Of a stretch of 64,000 nt of DNA, positions 1 to 12,535 are shown in pieces. The notes under the pieces were generated by a model, which ran no database searches, was not told the DNA's origin, and was given only the letters and a program-made list of their open reading frames with translations. Positions within the stretch are counted from its first letter, which is position 1, and each line of letters starts with the position of its first letter. Location: positions 26,425,322-26,489,321 of the forward strand of contig OY992835.1 of NCBI GenBank assembly GCA_963921425.1, given 5' to 3'. Both the position numbers and the translations under genes were made by a program. Source of the DNA: Dryas octopetala. Taxonomy: Eukaryota > Streptophyta > Magnoliopsida > Rosales > Rosaceae.

Positions 1-1229
1 CGTCAACAGATAGAATTTCAGAGGCAGAGTTCTGCTGCTCGAGATACACTAACTGGAGGTATATATCTTACTGTATGTTTCTTTGTTTTACTTAATTCCA
101 AGAATCAACTTTCTCCTTCTGTGATTTTTCTTTTTTGTATAATTCTCCTGCTGCTACTACTACTAAATTGTCATTTTGATCTTTTTTTTTTTTCCCTATC
201 GTTGGGGGAAAGATCTTACCCAACAATTTTTAGAGTTTCATAAATTGGGTTGGTTGGGTCGGCTTATTTTCCCTCCTTCTGGATGCTTAACAGTACCTCC
301 ATCAAAGCCTCTTTTTTGTTGCAAATATGATTTTACGTACCATTTGTTTTATTGTTGTTCACTTTTCATTTTAGGTTCTGACTCCATTCAATTTTTTAAT
401 AGGTGTTTTCCCCTCACTTGATCCTATTTACGTTCCAAAGGAGACAGATGAATCTCATTCTGAAGTCATGATTGACCTACCTCATAGTCCCTCAAATTCT
501 GATTCCCACTCATCACCACAAAATTCTAATCAGGATGATGCTCAGCCTTTGAGTGGTGTACTTTTCGAGCTTTCAGGCCTGAAAAATCTTTTGGGTCCAT
601 CACAAGGTAGTGTTGTAACAGGAACGATTGCGGAGGCACTTGAGCAAGCAGCTTTGCCTATTCAAAATCTGCTGCTCACTCTTCTTGAGTCAATGGATCC
701 ACTTAAGCATGAGTCCATGACATGGGCAGCAGATAGCACTTTTGCTGCTTTGGACCATCTCTCAGTTAACTATAAACCTTTTTCTGATCGGGTAAGGAAG
801 TTCATTGGTTGTGCATCATCGCTTGCTGAACTAGAACAGTCGATTGACAATGACCTCTCCTCCCAAGAGCTCATCAAGTGGTACCATAATGAGGTAGATA
901 GGTTGGATGATGTTTCCCGCACCCATGCGGATATGGTGAATGCTTTAACAACCTCTGATGATCGCCTTCTGTTGCTTCGTAAGGAGGTTTCTCGAGTCAG
1001 GGAAATTCTTCATCAAATTGAGAATCAGCTGTCTCTTTCTGAGGCTGAGAGGTCAAAGCTAAAGACTCGAGTAAGTGAGACATCTAAGGACATGCTTGAG
1101 TGTGAAAAAAGGTTGCAGGCTGCAGCTCAGAAAGCAGAGGCAGCAATGGAACTTTGTCATCAGAGGGAAGTAAAACGAAGTGCAGCCAAGGCAGCATTTG
1201 AAGAAGCAAGGGTTCAGCTCCGACAATGA
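1..1229 (+). CDS. C-terminal part of a coiled-coil protein, possibly a plant mobile domain (PMD) family member
   Basis: Two exons are visible: 1-58 (open at the left edge, frame starting at base 1) and 403-1229, ending in TGA at 1227-1229. The 59-402 intron has a GT donor after AACTGGAG and an AG acceptor at 401-402, and the frame runs through the join without a stop. The first half of the large exon is polar and Ser/Asn-rich. It is followed by a helical region (about 100 residues, starting near LSGVLFELSGLKNLLG) and then a long Glu/Lys/Arg/Leu-rich coiled coil of about 110 residues, starting near SQELIKWYHNEVDRLDD and ending in VQLRQ. No catalytic motif is present. Plant mobile domain (aminotransferase-like) proteins often end in such a tail, but the diagnostic domain would lie outside the window. 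The family call is therefore a weak inference; the coiled-coil C-terminus is seen directly. Confidence 0.6.
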
Positions 1230-2390
1230 TGCTTTATTGTGATGTTGTTTTTAATGTATGGTCATCTGAGTCATGTTTTGTAAATTATATTTGCTGCTTG
1301 GTAAATGGTAATGTAGAATGTCGGAATGCTTCGACAGTGTCCTTTACTTGTCATCTTTTGATTGTTTATATTTGTTTTCATGGTCTTGGGCCTTTTGCAT
1401 TGCTTGTTTATCTTTTTCCACGCAGCCTACGAAAAATATAATTTTACCCACGTCGACGTTTAGTGTCCTTCGCAGTTGGAAGTGGAGCGTGAATGAATGT
1501 ATATGACAATATAGTCGGTGAAGCGTGAAGTTGAAATGAATTGGGTTGGGTTGGGTTGGGCTCAGAAGCCGTAATTAAGTTGGGTCCATATAGTGATGGG
1601 CCGTTGTACAGGCCTCAGATTCCGTGGTTATAACTTATAATACTTTAAATTTTAAAAAACGAACGCAAAAGCAAAACACACGCTACAATGGATACCAAGG
1701 AAATTAAAAAAGAGAATAAACAAAATAAAATAAAATCCTATATCCTCGTCTGCCTCTGCATTTGCAACCTTCTGTGTCCGATTGATTCAATCACATTTTT
1801 ATTTTTATTTCGATTAGCGAAAAAGAAAAGTAGAATTTTTCAGTACACTGTACACCAAACAAATTCTTATGTGAGAGAGTGTGGTGGTGATTGGCAGCTT
1901 CTTCTTTTCTGATATGGCTGACGATCCCCAGCCTTCTCAAACTGAAGAGCAATGAGCTCTGGTCGATTATCACATTCGACGTCGGGCCTTCGCCTTTGCA
2001 TTGAAAATTCCTCCCTGTCTACTCGGTAATTCGCAGTCTTTTTCGCGTTAAATTTCTTTCTAGACCTAAATCTTCCTTCATTTTTATATACTTATATTTA
2101 TGTAATTTTTTGTTTTCAATTCCACGAAATCCGAATTTTCCTCCTCCTCCTCCTTGTGCAACTGAATCGCATTTCACCGCTCCTAAGATTTTGATGATTT
2201 TTCTTGGTTACAACTTACAAGATTGAGGATTTATTCAGCCGTGGACTAATTATATATTCATAATTTCATATGTGTATATTGTGTAATTAAGTTTTCCATT
2301 TTTTTTTTCTTTTTGCTTTTTGTTGGGATCAGAATTTAAGTTTTCCATCAGCCAGAGATTCAATTCAAGCACGTAGTGTAGTCTAGTGTT
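1230..2390. other. Intergenic: 3' UTR of the coiled-coil gene and promoter/leader of the carrier gene
   Basis: The stretch holds the 3' end of the upstream gene and a short GGGTT run at about 1541-1558. The region near 1830-2390 probably contains the transcribed leader of the carrier. A short open stretch interrupted by TGA lies at 1914-2025 and is listed separately. No other gene is visible. Confidence 0.5.
1914..2025 (+). pseudogene. Short ATG-initiated open stretch broken by one in-frame TGA, ending at a splice-donor-like site
   Basis: From ATG 1914 the reading is MADDPQPSQTEEQ followed by TGA at 1953-1955. The same frame then stays open for about 23 more codons (beginning ALVDYHIRRRAF) up to CTCG followed by GTAATT, which looks like a 5' splice site. 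It could be a first exon of a dead gene with one nonsense change, or a 13-codon upstream ORF in the 5' leader of the carrier. No family is recognised. Confidence 0.3.
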
Positions 2391-4399
2391 ATGCCAATGG
2401 AGGAGGCAATGACAGGCAAGGAAAAAGCACGCCGATCAAACGGTTGCAATCCCGTCAAGAAATGCGGTCCTGTGTCCATGGATCATGTGCTTTTGGCTCT
2501 CGGAGAGACCAAGGAACAGAGGGAGCTCAGAATTCGTAGTCTTTTTAACTTCTTTGACACTGCAAATGTTGGCTATTTGGACTATGCCCTGATTGAGGCC
2601 GGCCTTTCTGCTCTCCAGATACCCTCCGAGTACAAGTATGCCAAGGACTTGTTAAATGTCTGCGATGCCAATCAAGATGGCCGTGTTGATTACGAAGAGT
2701 TTAAGCGCTACATGGACGATAAAGAGCTTGAGCTCTACTGCATCTTCCAAGCAATAGATGTTGAACATAATGGTTGCATTCTGCCTGAAGAGCTCTGGGA
2801 TGCACTTGTAAGGGCAGGTATATCCACACAGCTGACTCTACTACTCTTTCACTTTTACTATATCTTTCATACTTTCACGACTGCGTCTTTCACTTTTAAT
2901 CATTGTGCCTTGTTAAATGTTCAAAGATGTGAAGACAAGCCTGTAAATCATTTAGATTTTTGTGTGTTTGTATAAGTTTATCAGTGTTTTTTTCCCTATA
3001 AACTTATCTTATACCTTAAACTAAAAGCCTTTGTCACAAAAATGATTTTCCTTTGGTGACTTGTTTTCATTCTATAAGCCACACCAGCCCTTCTTTTGCA
3101 GGGATTGAAATTGATGATGAGGAACTTGCTTGTTTTGTTGAGCGTGTTGACAAGGATAATAATGGTGTCATAACATTTGAAGAATGGAGAGATTTTCTTC
3201 TGCTTTACCCGCACGAGGCAACAATAGAGAATATTTATCATTATTTGGAAAGGGTATGCCTTGTTGATATTGGGGAGCAGACTGTTATCCCAGAGGTCAT
3301 CAGTAAGCATGTCCATGCAAGTAGATATTTGATTGCTGGGGCAGTAGCAGGAGCAACATCACGTACAGCTACTGCTCCTCTTGATCGTTTAAAGGTTGTT
3401 TTGCAAGTACAAACAAAACAAGCTCGTATTGTGCCAGCAATAAGGGAGATATGGAGAGAAGGGGGATTAATGGGCTTTTTTCGCGGAAATGGTTTAAATG
3501 TCTTGAAGGTGGCTCCTGAAAGTGCCATCAGGTTCTATACTTATGAAATGCTGAAAACTTTTATTGTCCATGCTAATGGTGAAGAAGATAAAGCTAATAT
3601 TGGCACTACAACTCGCCTTGTTTCCGGTGGTTTAGCAGGTGCGGTGGCACAAGCTGCTATTTATCCCATGGATCTTGTTAAAACACGAATACAAACTCAT
3701 GCTGGTGAAGGTGGAAAAATTCCAAGTCTTGGAACTCTGTCTAGAGAAATATGGGTTCAGGAGGGACCCCGGGCATTTTATAGGGGCCTTGTTCCATCTC
3801 TTCTTGGGATTGTCCCTTATGCTGGCATTGATCTTGCTTCTTATGAAACCTTGAAAGATATGTCCAAGAAATATATGCTGCATGACGGTGGTAAGGATTT
3901 TATTTTTAAATTAGCTTACTTTTCCTCATCACTTTTCGGCTCTATGTTTATTGTGTTTTGCCCCAATTCCGCCATTATGTTATATGCTGTAATATTAAAT
4001 TATTTTGTAGAACCCGGTCCTCTTGTACAATTGGGATGTGGGACAGTATCAGGAGCTCTTGGAGCAACATGTGTTTACCCATTGCAGGTTGTCAGGACAA
4101 GGTGCATTGTGGAAATATCGATATCCTGCTTGGTGCATCGATTTTTATGATGTTTATTTTTTGTTAGTGTCTTTCAACTGATACGATTTCTGCTATTTGT
4201 TTTCAGAATGCAAGCCCAGCGGTTTAATAATGAAACTGCTTATAAGGGAATGGCTGATGTATTCAGGAGGACCTTCCAACATGAAGGACTAAGGGGATTC
4301 TACAAAGGAATATTTCCTAATCTCCTTAAAGTAGTTCCATCTGCAAGTATTACTTATATGGTTTATGAGTCCATGAAAAAGAGTTTGGATTTAGGGTAA
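2391..4399 (+). CDS. APC: Mitochondrial calcium-dependent ATP-Mg/Pi (adenine nucleotide) carrier, SCaMC/APC type
   Basis: Exons 2391-2817, 3102-3887, 4011-4101 and 4207-4399 join to 1,497 nt, giving 498 aa. Exon 1 carries EF-hand loops near residues 56-67 (degenerate, [11 protein letters not shown]), 92-103 ([14 protein letters not shown], canonical) and 123-134 ([14 protein letters not shown]). A fourth canonical loop, [14 protein letters not shown], is at about 159-170 in exon 2. Three mitochondrial-carrier repeats follow, with signatures [14 protein letters not shown] and [10 protein letters not shown]; Gln instead of Asp/Glu in the third is usual in this subfamily. Family knowledge: these inner-membrane proteins exchange ATP-Mg or ADP for phosphate and are switched by Ca2+ bound to the EF-hands on the intermembrane side. 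The length matches plant APC proteins. ATG 2391 is the first in-frame Met; a Met at residue 3 is an alternative. Confidence 0.93.
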
Positions 4400-7300
4400 A
4401 AGAATTGTGCAGCTTCAACCAATGACTACATCACATGAAGTAAGTGGCTGACTATAGAGTTAACACATGTTTACAATGTTATCTTGATGAAGATGTTGAT
4501 GGGAAGAATAAGGTTCCTAATTGAATAGATCAAATCATTTTTTTAGTCATAGCATAAATAATTGTGCTAGTGTTAGATTCCTCAAAAGGGCAAAATTGGC
4601 TTGTCCGTAAATTTGGGTGTCCCATAACTTATATGCAATGGGACACCGTTGTATTGTAACACCTCAAGCATAGTGTGTTACTTGAGCATATTGTAATACC
4701 TCTGATACAACCATTTGATCATGATATGTGAGACTTTCATAACTGGTAGTGTGGATTTTAACTTTCATTGATCAGGCTGGAAAATTGCCCTCATACTTGT
4801 TAGTGCAACCTCTTAATTTGAAAGTTGTAATTCATCTTGCTCTAATCAGATTTGGTTAAGTAGCTTTGATGATTGATTGTTTGACATCAATTCTCTGTAT
4901 ATTCCTCTTTTGTGTTCTTTCTGACATCTGAAATATGTGACTTTGAGTTTGGTACCCAGTTTGCAAATGTTCCTATAGTTAATGGTCATGAATGTTGCTG
5001 AGTTGTGGTAACTCACTCAAAAATGATTATAAATACTTTCAAATTATATATGCAATGTTGATGCTGATTGAGAAGGCTGAGTACATTCAGCTGGGCATAT
5101 CTAATTAAATTTAGTGGGAGCAATTATGGTCATTAATTTGATTTGGTCGTTTGTATGTTTTGATTATAAATTAAATATTTCTGCATACTTAAGATAGAGA
5201 TGAAGCCCTCGCCAGCTAGCTATTGGGCTGCTAGAATTTTTTTTTTTTTTTGTCAGAAGAAATCTCAAGTTCGCATCTTCCCTTCTTAATTTAAAAATTA
5301 AATAAAGATGAATCACTCTATTGCATGATCTTTAGTAATGTATGTCCTCAACTGATATTTAAAGGAATAAGTGATTTATGCCTTCTAATTATAGTTAGTA
5401 AATTCGCGTATTATACATGTACATATGTATTTATGAAAAAAATACTGAAAAATATATGTACTTTTTAATTCAAACATATAATACACATATCATTCAATTA
5501 TACGTGTATCATTCATTCATTCACGTACTAAACACGTATTATTTTGGTATTCTCACATATTATTTTATATATTTTACGTATTATTTGCATACTTTTAAAA
5601 AATATTATAATTTTAAAATAAAAAAATATATTATAGCTGAATTTTTTACTGCATTTTTAAAGCAAATAATTCGAATGATACATGTACTTATTTTTGCCGT
5701 CCCATATATTACTAACTATGATTCTAATTTTGGAATCTAATGAACTAAAACTCACGACTTTACTAAATTTCACATGAAAAGCAAATATGTGATGCTTTGA
5801 ACTTCTTTTTTGGCTGAATTCACAGGATACATGTGAAATATTGTGAATGATTTCACTTAATTTAATCTCTGTTTGTAGGTTCCCAAATACTTTGTTTAGG
5901 CATGAAATCAAAATGGATTGGGGCAATTAGGCCTAGCCTAGTTCTATCAGGACTATATGACAGACATGAGAGGATGTTGAGGATTCTTCTTTTATATATA
6001 TATGTTTTCACCATGTACGTCATGTTTTGAGACAAAATGACCTCCCACGGCGGGTGGGCTTGTCTTAATTTATGGATTATATGAGGAGACTAAGGAGAGT
6101 AGCTACTAGCTCGATCCAAAGCAACCAATCCACATATCAAATATGGCTGACTCAAGTAAACGCCTTTGTCCTCTACTCCTCTATCCTTCCTCTGATGATC
6201 GATAGGTGGGCTGTTTTGGCTCACTTGTCTTGTTGGTTATGTTTGTTTCTACATGTTCTTTCCTAGTTCTATTTTAGTGAAATCTTACATATATATCTTC
6301 ATATAAAAAAAACACACATATATATATATATATCGTCCTATAATAAAATAGATAAGATTCAAATATCAATTATGGCTGACTCAAGTAAACGCCTTTGTCC
6401 TCTACTCCTCTCACCTTCCTCTGATGATCAATAGTTGGGCTGTTTTGCCTCGCTTGTCTTGTTGGTTATGTTTGTTTCTATAATTCTATGTGTTCTTTCC
6501 TGTTTCTATTTCAGGAAAATCTTACAAAAAACACATATATATATCGTTCTAAAATAAGATGAGATAAAATTCATTTAAAATTTGATCATTCTTAATGAAT
6601 TATTCTACAACTTTAACGTTAGCGTACAATTAGCATTTAGCTCCTCTCACTGTCTACTTGACATGTGGTTTCTCTTTTTTTCCTTTTATTAGAAGAGAAT
6701 GATTCTAACTTCGCTCCTTTAATGTAACAGAAAAAATATCACTACATTGATAACTAGTTTGTGGTACCTAGTTCCTTATCAAGTCTTCTTTATAATATAT
6801 TTTACTTTATCTATTAATTATATGTACTTATATATTAATATTCAAGTATATATACAGGTAAAGATTCTTATAGATATATCGACCGAGTGGTACCATAGAA
6901 TTAGGTGCCTCTTGGCTCTCGATCGTAGTCACAGACTCACAGTTTCTACCAAGAATGTGAGAATTGATGCAAAAGCAACTGTATATACATGCATCTTCGT
7001 GGAAAAGAATCAATACTTTTGAATTTTGACTACATCGTCTATATACAAAAATTCAAAGTTGCACAATGGACTCTTTATCCTTTCCTCTTATTAATTATAA
7101 AAAATCATTTTTTTATTGATTTATTTAAGGTTGGTCTTGAAATTTTGAGTCCAAGACGAATCATCAAAAATAGAGCACTCGACCCTCATATCCGTTAATA
7201 GGAATAAATAATTAAGTTGTGACCTTAAATTTAATGAATAAATAGACCACTTTAATTTGGGATATTTTATTTTTGAATTAAAACTTTAATTCTTTTTATA

Positions 7301-8150
7301 TTACTTGAGCTTAGCATAACAACCCTAATAATCTAAAGAAATACCAACTTAGCTCTTAAAACTTTTGTAAAGTTGTCATGGCTCTGTTGATAAAAAAGTA
7401 TGATATTATGGCAATATATATTCGTAATAAATAATTGATATATATATATATATATATATATAAGAATTAAGTGAGTGTCGTGATTCCACTACTTAAATGA
7501 ATTATATGAGCGAGGAAGCTCCCACATGGTTGATGCAATTACTTCTCAAATATGCATCATGGCTCTGGTCAAATTCTGTCTGTTGAATTAATTAATTAAG
7601 GACCCATATATGAGATTTGTATATATATATATATATATCCGCTTAGAATTTAATAATTTATTTCCTTAGTCAATACCAATTGGTGCTGGCTGGATTTTAT
7701 GCATTTTTATGTTCGAATTAAGAATGGAAACTTACTAACTTAGAACATTAACTAATTTCTTTAATTGGATGGTTGGTTGGTTCATTCATTCATTTAGCTT
7801 GTGTTCCGACTTCTAAGCATGTGATCAGGTATGCAACCCGTATGTCGGCATGCATGTGGGGATTGTATCATGTTATTCATGTCATTTTTTTTAATTTTTT
7901 TTCTAATTTAGTTCTTTTTTAAAAAAAAAAATGGCCCTCGTTATTCTACTGATCAGAGTTTTTTTTTTTTTTGGCCACTGATCAGAGTTTTGTTTAACAT
8001 GATGGTTTTTGTATTTATTATTTTTTCTTTCCAAATTAAAGAAAAATATAGTCAGAGAGGATAGATATGTATATATACAGGGGACCAGGATCCTCTACCT
8101 GGTTTTTCCCTGCCCGTTTATACCAGGCTTCTAATGCTGGCCATCCAAAC
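4400..8150. other. Long AT-rich intergenic region without a supported gene
   Basis: It holds the presumed 3' UTR of the carrier (to roughly 4.8 kb), many AT runs and (TA)n tracts (for example 7440-7462 and 7620-7640), and a diverged duplication at 6141-6530. All open reading frames are short and have AT-driven composition. Confidence 0.6.
6141..6530 (+). repeat. Diverged direct duplication of about 150 bp
   Basis: A segment beginning ATGGCTGACTCAAGTAAACG occurs near 6143 and again near 6373, about 230 bp later. In both copies it is followed by similar text through CTTGTTGGTTATGTTTG and a T-rich tail. Substitutions and small indels distinguish the copies, so the duplication is not recent. The function is unknown. 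Confidence 0.75.
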
Positions 8151-8862
8151 AAATAGAACAACTAAGATGATGCCACGTCTGCAATGACATTTTTTGTCAC
8201 TCTTATTTTTCATTAAAATTATAAGATATTCTTAAAAAAAAATAAAAAAGAAGAAAGAGTGAGAGAAAGATACCAAAAGGTACGGTTTTGATCCAAACCC
8301 AAAGCTTTTTGTATTCTCTCTCTCACCATCTCTTCCTTTTCTTCTCTGTGTATTCGTACACTGTGAGAGGCGGATGGGAGAGCTTCGCTAAATATTTCAA
8401 GCCAAAATTCAGTAGTGAAGATCAGAAAATCACACCCAGAAAGGAAAATAATAAATAATATTTTTTAATATTTTAAAAATGTTATTTTTAGATTCCTTCT
8501 ATATGTTTTTTTCTGCTTAAACCCTCATATCAGCCCATTGTTCTCTATCTCCTTCCCTTTTCTCTGGGTTTTCATTGATCTCAATCTTGGCGTAGAGCCA
8601 TGGAGATAAAGCTCAATGGGATTCATACTCTCAATTCTTGTGTTCAGGTCGCTGGAGGATGAGGTTGAGTTTCCGTCGGTGAGAATGGGCCGCCGGAGTC
8701 CATGAGGCTGGGTCAGACGACTCAGACTCCTTCCCTTCAAAAAAACGATGAGCTAGAAACTTCTTTTTTATTTTTTTTTTAAGAATATCTTGTAATTTTA
8801 ATGAAAAATAAGAGTGACAAAAAATGTCATTGCAGACTGGCATCATCTCAATTGTTCTATTT
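8151..8862. mobile_element. DNA transposon-like element with ~105-bp terminal inverted repeats
   Basis: The left arm, 8151 to about 8255 (starting AAATAGAACAACTAAGATGA), is the reverse complement of the right arm, about 8758-8862 (ending in AATTGTTCTATTT), with only a few mismatches. Each arm includes the segment TGCAATGACATTTTTTGTCA. The ~500-bp interior has pyrimidine-rich text and a GC-richer part at 8640-8735 that looks unlike the arms and may be captured sequence. No transposase is present. I could not fix a target-site duplication. Long inverted repeats suggest a Mutator-like non-autonomous element. Confidence 0.7.
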
Positions 8863-10628
8863 AACTTTATTTAAAATAGAAATACGTATCAATATATTAT
8901 TGGAGATTGCACCTTACATGTGATACAATTATTCCACCGAAGAATCTCTCCATCGTTAATGCTTTTTATCTTTTCTAATATTCGTTATCAACGGCTTTTA
9001 ATATCTTTTCTAGCAAGCTGTGGAAGATAAATGATACTTTTGACTCACTAGTACTGCACATCACTGCTAGAGAAGCTTCGTTTATCATTTTCTCATGCCA
9101 CCTTTTACTTAGCTTTTGTCTCGTGTAAGAGTGTGTGTATATATATATCATCTTTAGATTGCTTTTGCTTAGCTTTCTGCTGTTATAGGTCTTCCCTTTT
9201 AAATCTTCCACATAAAAGGCAAAACGAAAGATGCATGCTCAAAAGCATGCATAAATTAAGAGTCTTAGTCGCCAAGGAAATTAATATAGATGATGATAAG
9301 TACGTGGTGATTACATGGCTTGCATGTCCATTGTAACAATCAAACAAATTAATTAAAGCACATTATTAATTAATCATATGCAAATATTAATCATCAATGC
9401 TTGACATAATTGGCAAGATATATATGATATTGAAAAAAATTAGGATAAGAGTTTGTGTTTCTAGGATTATGATTTATCTAAAAGAAATATATTTAAATGT
9501 TTAGAGTGAGTGTAGATTTCTTTTGTAATTTTTATGAAGGCCGGGTATAATTGTTAAAAAATTATTTATTAACCTTGGATTAATTAGTTGTGAAAATTTT
9601 GTGTGAATTAATTTGGAAACTGCATAAAATAATAAAGTAACCCAGTGAGAATTGAGAGCTTGTTGGAAGGCATCCAACTTAATTCGAAACATATGAAGAG
9701 GGTGAGGGTGGGGTGGGCCAACATTAAACATTTAAAGTGAAGGAAAATCATGAAGATCCAACCACTGAGATGCACCGATTTAGTTGACTTTGGTGAATGA
9801 TCCGAGTAAATTGAGCTAAAGCCTAAAACCAGCAATATTAAGTTATTAACTCTTAAAAGTGCTGCTCCAGACCTCCAAATCTTAAGATAAGTAGCTTTGG
9901 TTTATAAGTTTATTTTACCACTCATATCATTAAAAATTGTGAAATAAAGCCGCTTTTTTGGACCACACCGCAATCCCAAAGTATGCGTACGTGCGTTAGA
10001 ACTTAGGAGCAGCTTCCAATTGCCAAATGACAATAGCATATATATTTTAATAAATTATTTTCGAATTCAGTTTTTGAAAATTTTAAAGTGAAAATTCACC
10101 TAAATAGAAAATTTAGCTAAAACTCAATCTATCCGCATGAGCGTGCTTGGAGGTTAGAAACAAACTATTGAGCACTCGGCAGGATGTTAAGGGCTCGGCA
10201 CACCGAGCGCTCGGTACTCTTGCCGAGAGCTCGATGAATGCAGATGTATCCTTCATCTGTATCTGTAGATTTTAAGTTGTAGATGTATTTTTTTAAATTG
10301 CAGATGACATATTTTATGTTATAAATGCATATTTTAGGATGTAGATGCAGGGATGAGGTGACATTTACAACCGTAGAGCGTTCAATAAAATTGTTGTTCT
10401 ACAACTTAACTTTTGGGCAAGATGGACTTGTACTTATTTTTCTTTCTCATTTTGAACTTCTACTTAAAGAACATTATATATTTCCCTTATTTATTTATCT
10501 GTTTATTTAAAAATAAAATAAGGTTTGAGAGGTTAATTTGGGAACTAATTGGCACGTACATACAGAATTACAGATAGTTTTATTATAAATGAAAGCCGTT
10601 GTACTGCTATTTCGACAAAAAAAAAAAA
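8863..10628. other. AT-rich intergenic region
   Basis: No convincing gene. A small GC-rich stem-loop at 10171-10232 is listed separately. AGATG-rich degenerate text follows at 10235-10360. Confidence 0.55.
10171..10232. repeat. GC-rich imperfect stem-loop built of CTCGGC motifs
   Basis: GAGCACTCGGCAGG on the left pairs with CTTGCCGAGAGCTC on the right. An inner CTCGG/CCGAG pair (GGCTCGGCACACCGAGCGC) sits within the loop. It stands out from the AT-rich surroundings. Confidence 0.55.
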
Positions 10629-11550
10629 GAGTGCTGCTATATGCACACCTTTTTTTTCTTTTTGCACACCCTTCCTAAACAGAAAAAAAAAACACACACA
10701 CACACACCCAAAAATCACACACCTCATCCCCATCTCCCCCCCCCCCCCTCACCCACACACCCCATCCCCACCTCTCCTCTCTCCGGCACACACACCCCAC
10801 CCCTGTGAGTAACCACCCGTCGACCACCCCAGCCCCGGCCCAACCCACACTCTCTCCTTCCCTCTTACCCCGCCGATCACCACACCCTCATCCCCTCATC
10901 CCCTCATCTTTCTCTCTCCCAGAAACCCAACCCCAACCCCAACCCCAACCCCAGCTCCGGCCCGCCCCACTCTCTCTCCTTTCCTCTCCCTCATCCGGCC
11001 ACCACCAGTCACCCCACCGGTCGGAAAATACTCCCCAGATGCCGGCTATCACTCCCCATAACACCCCTTACTGGCCAGCCACCCACACCCACACCCACAC
11101 CCACAAAAAAATTGCAGCGGGTTCGGCAGACCAGTGCCGAACCCGGTGGTTTCATTCGGTAGGTACCCACCGAACAATCCTATTCCATTCGGCGGGTACC
11201 TGTCGAACGAAACCACCGGGTTCGGCACTGGTCCGCCGAACTCACTGCAATTTTTTTTTCTTTTTAATTTTTGGTTGTCTGCTTGGGCGGTGGTGCATGC
11301 AGGGAGGAGGGAGAGGAGGGATTGGGAGGTTGGGGGTGGGCTTCGACGGTGGGGTGTGTGCCGGGGGGGGATGGATGGGGTGTGTACGGGGGGGGGGGGG
11401 ATAGAGATGGGGTGTGTATGGGGGGGGAGATGGGGATGGGGTGTGTGGGTGAGGGGAGGGCTAAATGGTCTTTTTTCTTGAATTTTTTTTTTTTTTTTTT
11501 CCAGTAAAGGTGTGCAAAAAGAAATTTATTGGTGTACAAATAGCGGGCTC
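10629..11550. mobile_element. Foldback (hairpin) element 1 with terminal inverted repeats and a palindromic TTCGGC core
   Basis: The termini are inverted: GAGTGCTGCTATATGCACAC at the left and GTGTACAAATAGCGGGCTC at the right. Inside them are CTTTTTGCACACC and its counterpart GGTGTGCAAAAAG. The left arm is extremely pyrimidine-rich (CACACC, CATCCCC and CCCCAA repeats). The right arm is the purine-rich mirror (GATGGGG, GGTGTGTG). Between them, 11119-11242 is a near-perfect palindrome of ~57-bp arms built from GTTCGGCAGACCAGTGCCG and its inverse. There is no coding capacity; the long open frames here are by-products of base composition. The A-rich flanks make any target duplication ambiguous. 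Confidence 0.75.
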
Positions 11551-12535
11551 AACAAAAAAAAACCGTTAGGACTGACCCCGCGGAAATCTCTGGCCCTCAG
11601 CACAGCACTCTGTTTTCATTTTCTCTCTGTCTGTCGGGCTCTCGATCTCTATCAGTTAATTTCTCTGAATTAGACATTTCTTTCTATCTGCATGCGTGTA
11701 TTAATCTTTCTTCTTCTGCCAAGAAAGCAAGAATTAATCAATGCTTTCAATCCTTTTTGTTGTTGTAGATTCTCTCTGAGTCTGACACACAGATAACCAA
11801 ACAGGGTTCGTTGGATCAGTTGGCATGCGCGCAACTGGGGAGAAAAACACAGACAGGTAACAGAGAAATAGAGAGAGATAGATAAAGAAGGAGAATATAT
11901 GAGAAATTAATTATATATTAAAAGCAGCTAGCTTCTTCTTTCAATCCTTTGTGTGGTGGAAGTTTGAATCCCTGCCCATACCTCTCTCCCTCCCTCTTCT
12001 ACATTTCATTTTAATTTCAATTTCGTTTAATACAAGTAGGATTTACAAATCGCAGGACCCAGCTGCAGGCTTTATATATCTCTATATATAAAGAATGAGT
12101 ATTGGTTGTTATATATCATACCATATGAAACCTTTTAGCTGCTGCTGCTTCTGTTTCCTCCAAATCCATACAAAAGCAGGGTACGCACCTACATATCCCC
12201 CAATATTAATATATATACATGCCAATCTTATTATATATTATATGCCAATGCCAATATCCCAATTAATATCCGATCCTGATCACATCTTCTGAGTAATCTC
12301 AGTCCTCCTCGCTGCCATATATGGGTGGTTAGTGCCTAATTTCTTTATGGGTGGTTTCCATCATTCATATATTTCTTTTTTCTGGTAAGCTGGAGGGAAG
12401 AGGGATACAAATATACAATCCTACATATATTTCATACAAACAATTAAACCTTATAATAATTTAATTCATCGATGATTTTCGGTTTCGTTTATTTTCAGGA
12501 TCGCTTTGTAGAATATATCAATATCGATCATTATC
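11551..12535. promoter_or_regulatory. Promoter and probable 5' UTR region of the Nudix gene
   Basis: The CT-rich text near 11,600-11,700 and the AG-to-GT spaced segments suggest a transcribed leader. The start codon at 12536 is about 37 bp after a TTTTCAG acceptor-like site at 12493-12499, consistent with a 5' UTR intron. No specific promoter element is certain. Confidence 0.35.

Noticed and set aside
1541..1558. GGGTT run as a possible interstitial telomere repeat
   Set aside because: The unit is GGGTT and not the plant telomere unit TTTAGGG, and it has only a few copies.
5417..5926. AT-rich open frames on both strands
   Set aside because: Tyr/Ile/Phe-rich composition follows from the AT content; there are no conserved motifs and no splice context.
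10549..11539. Long Pro/His/Thr-rich open frames on both strands
   Set aside because: They are produced by the C-rich and G-rich arms of a foldback element; repeats such as THTHTH have no protein family support.
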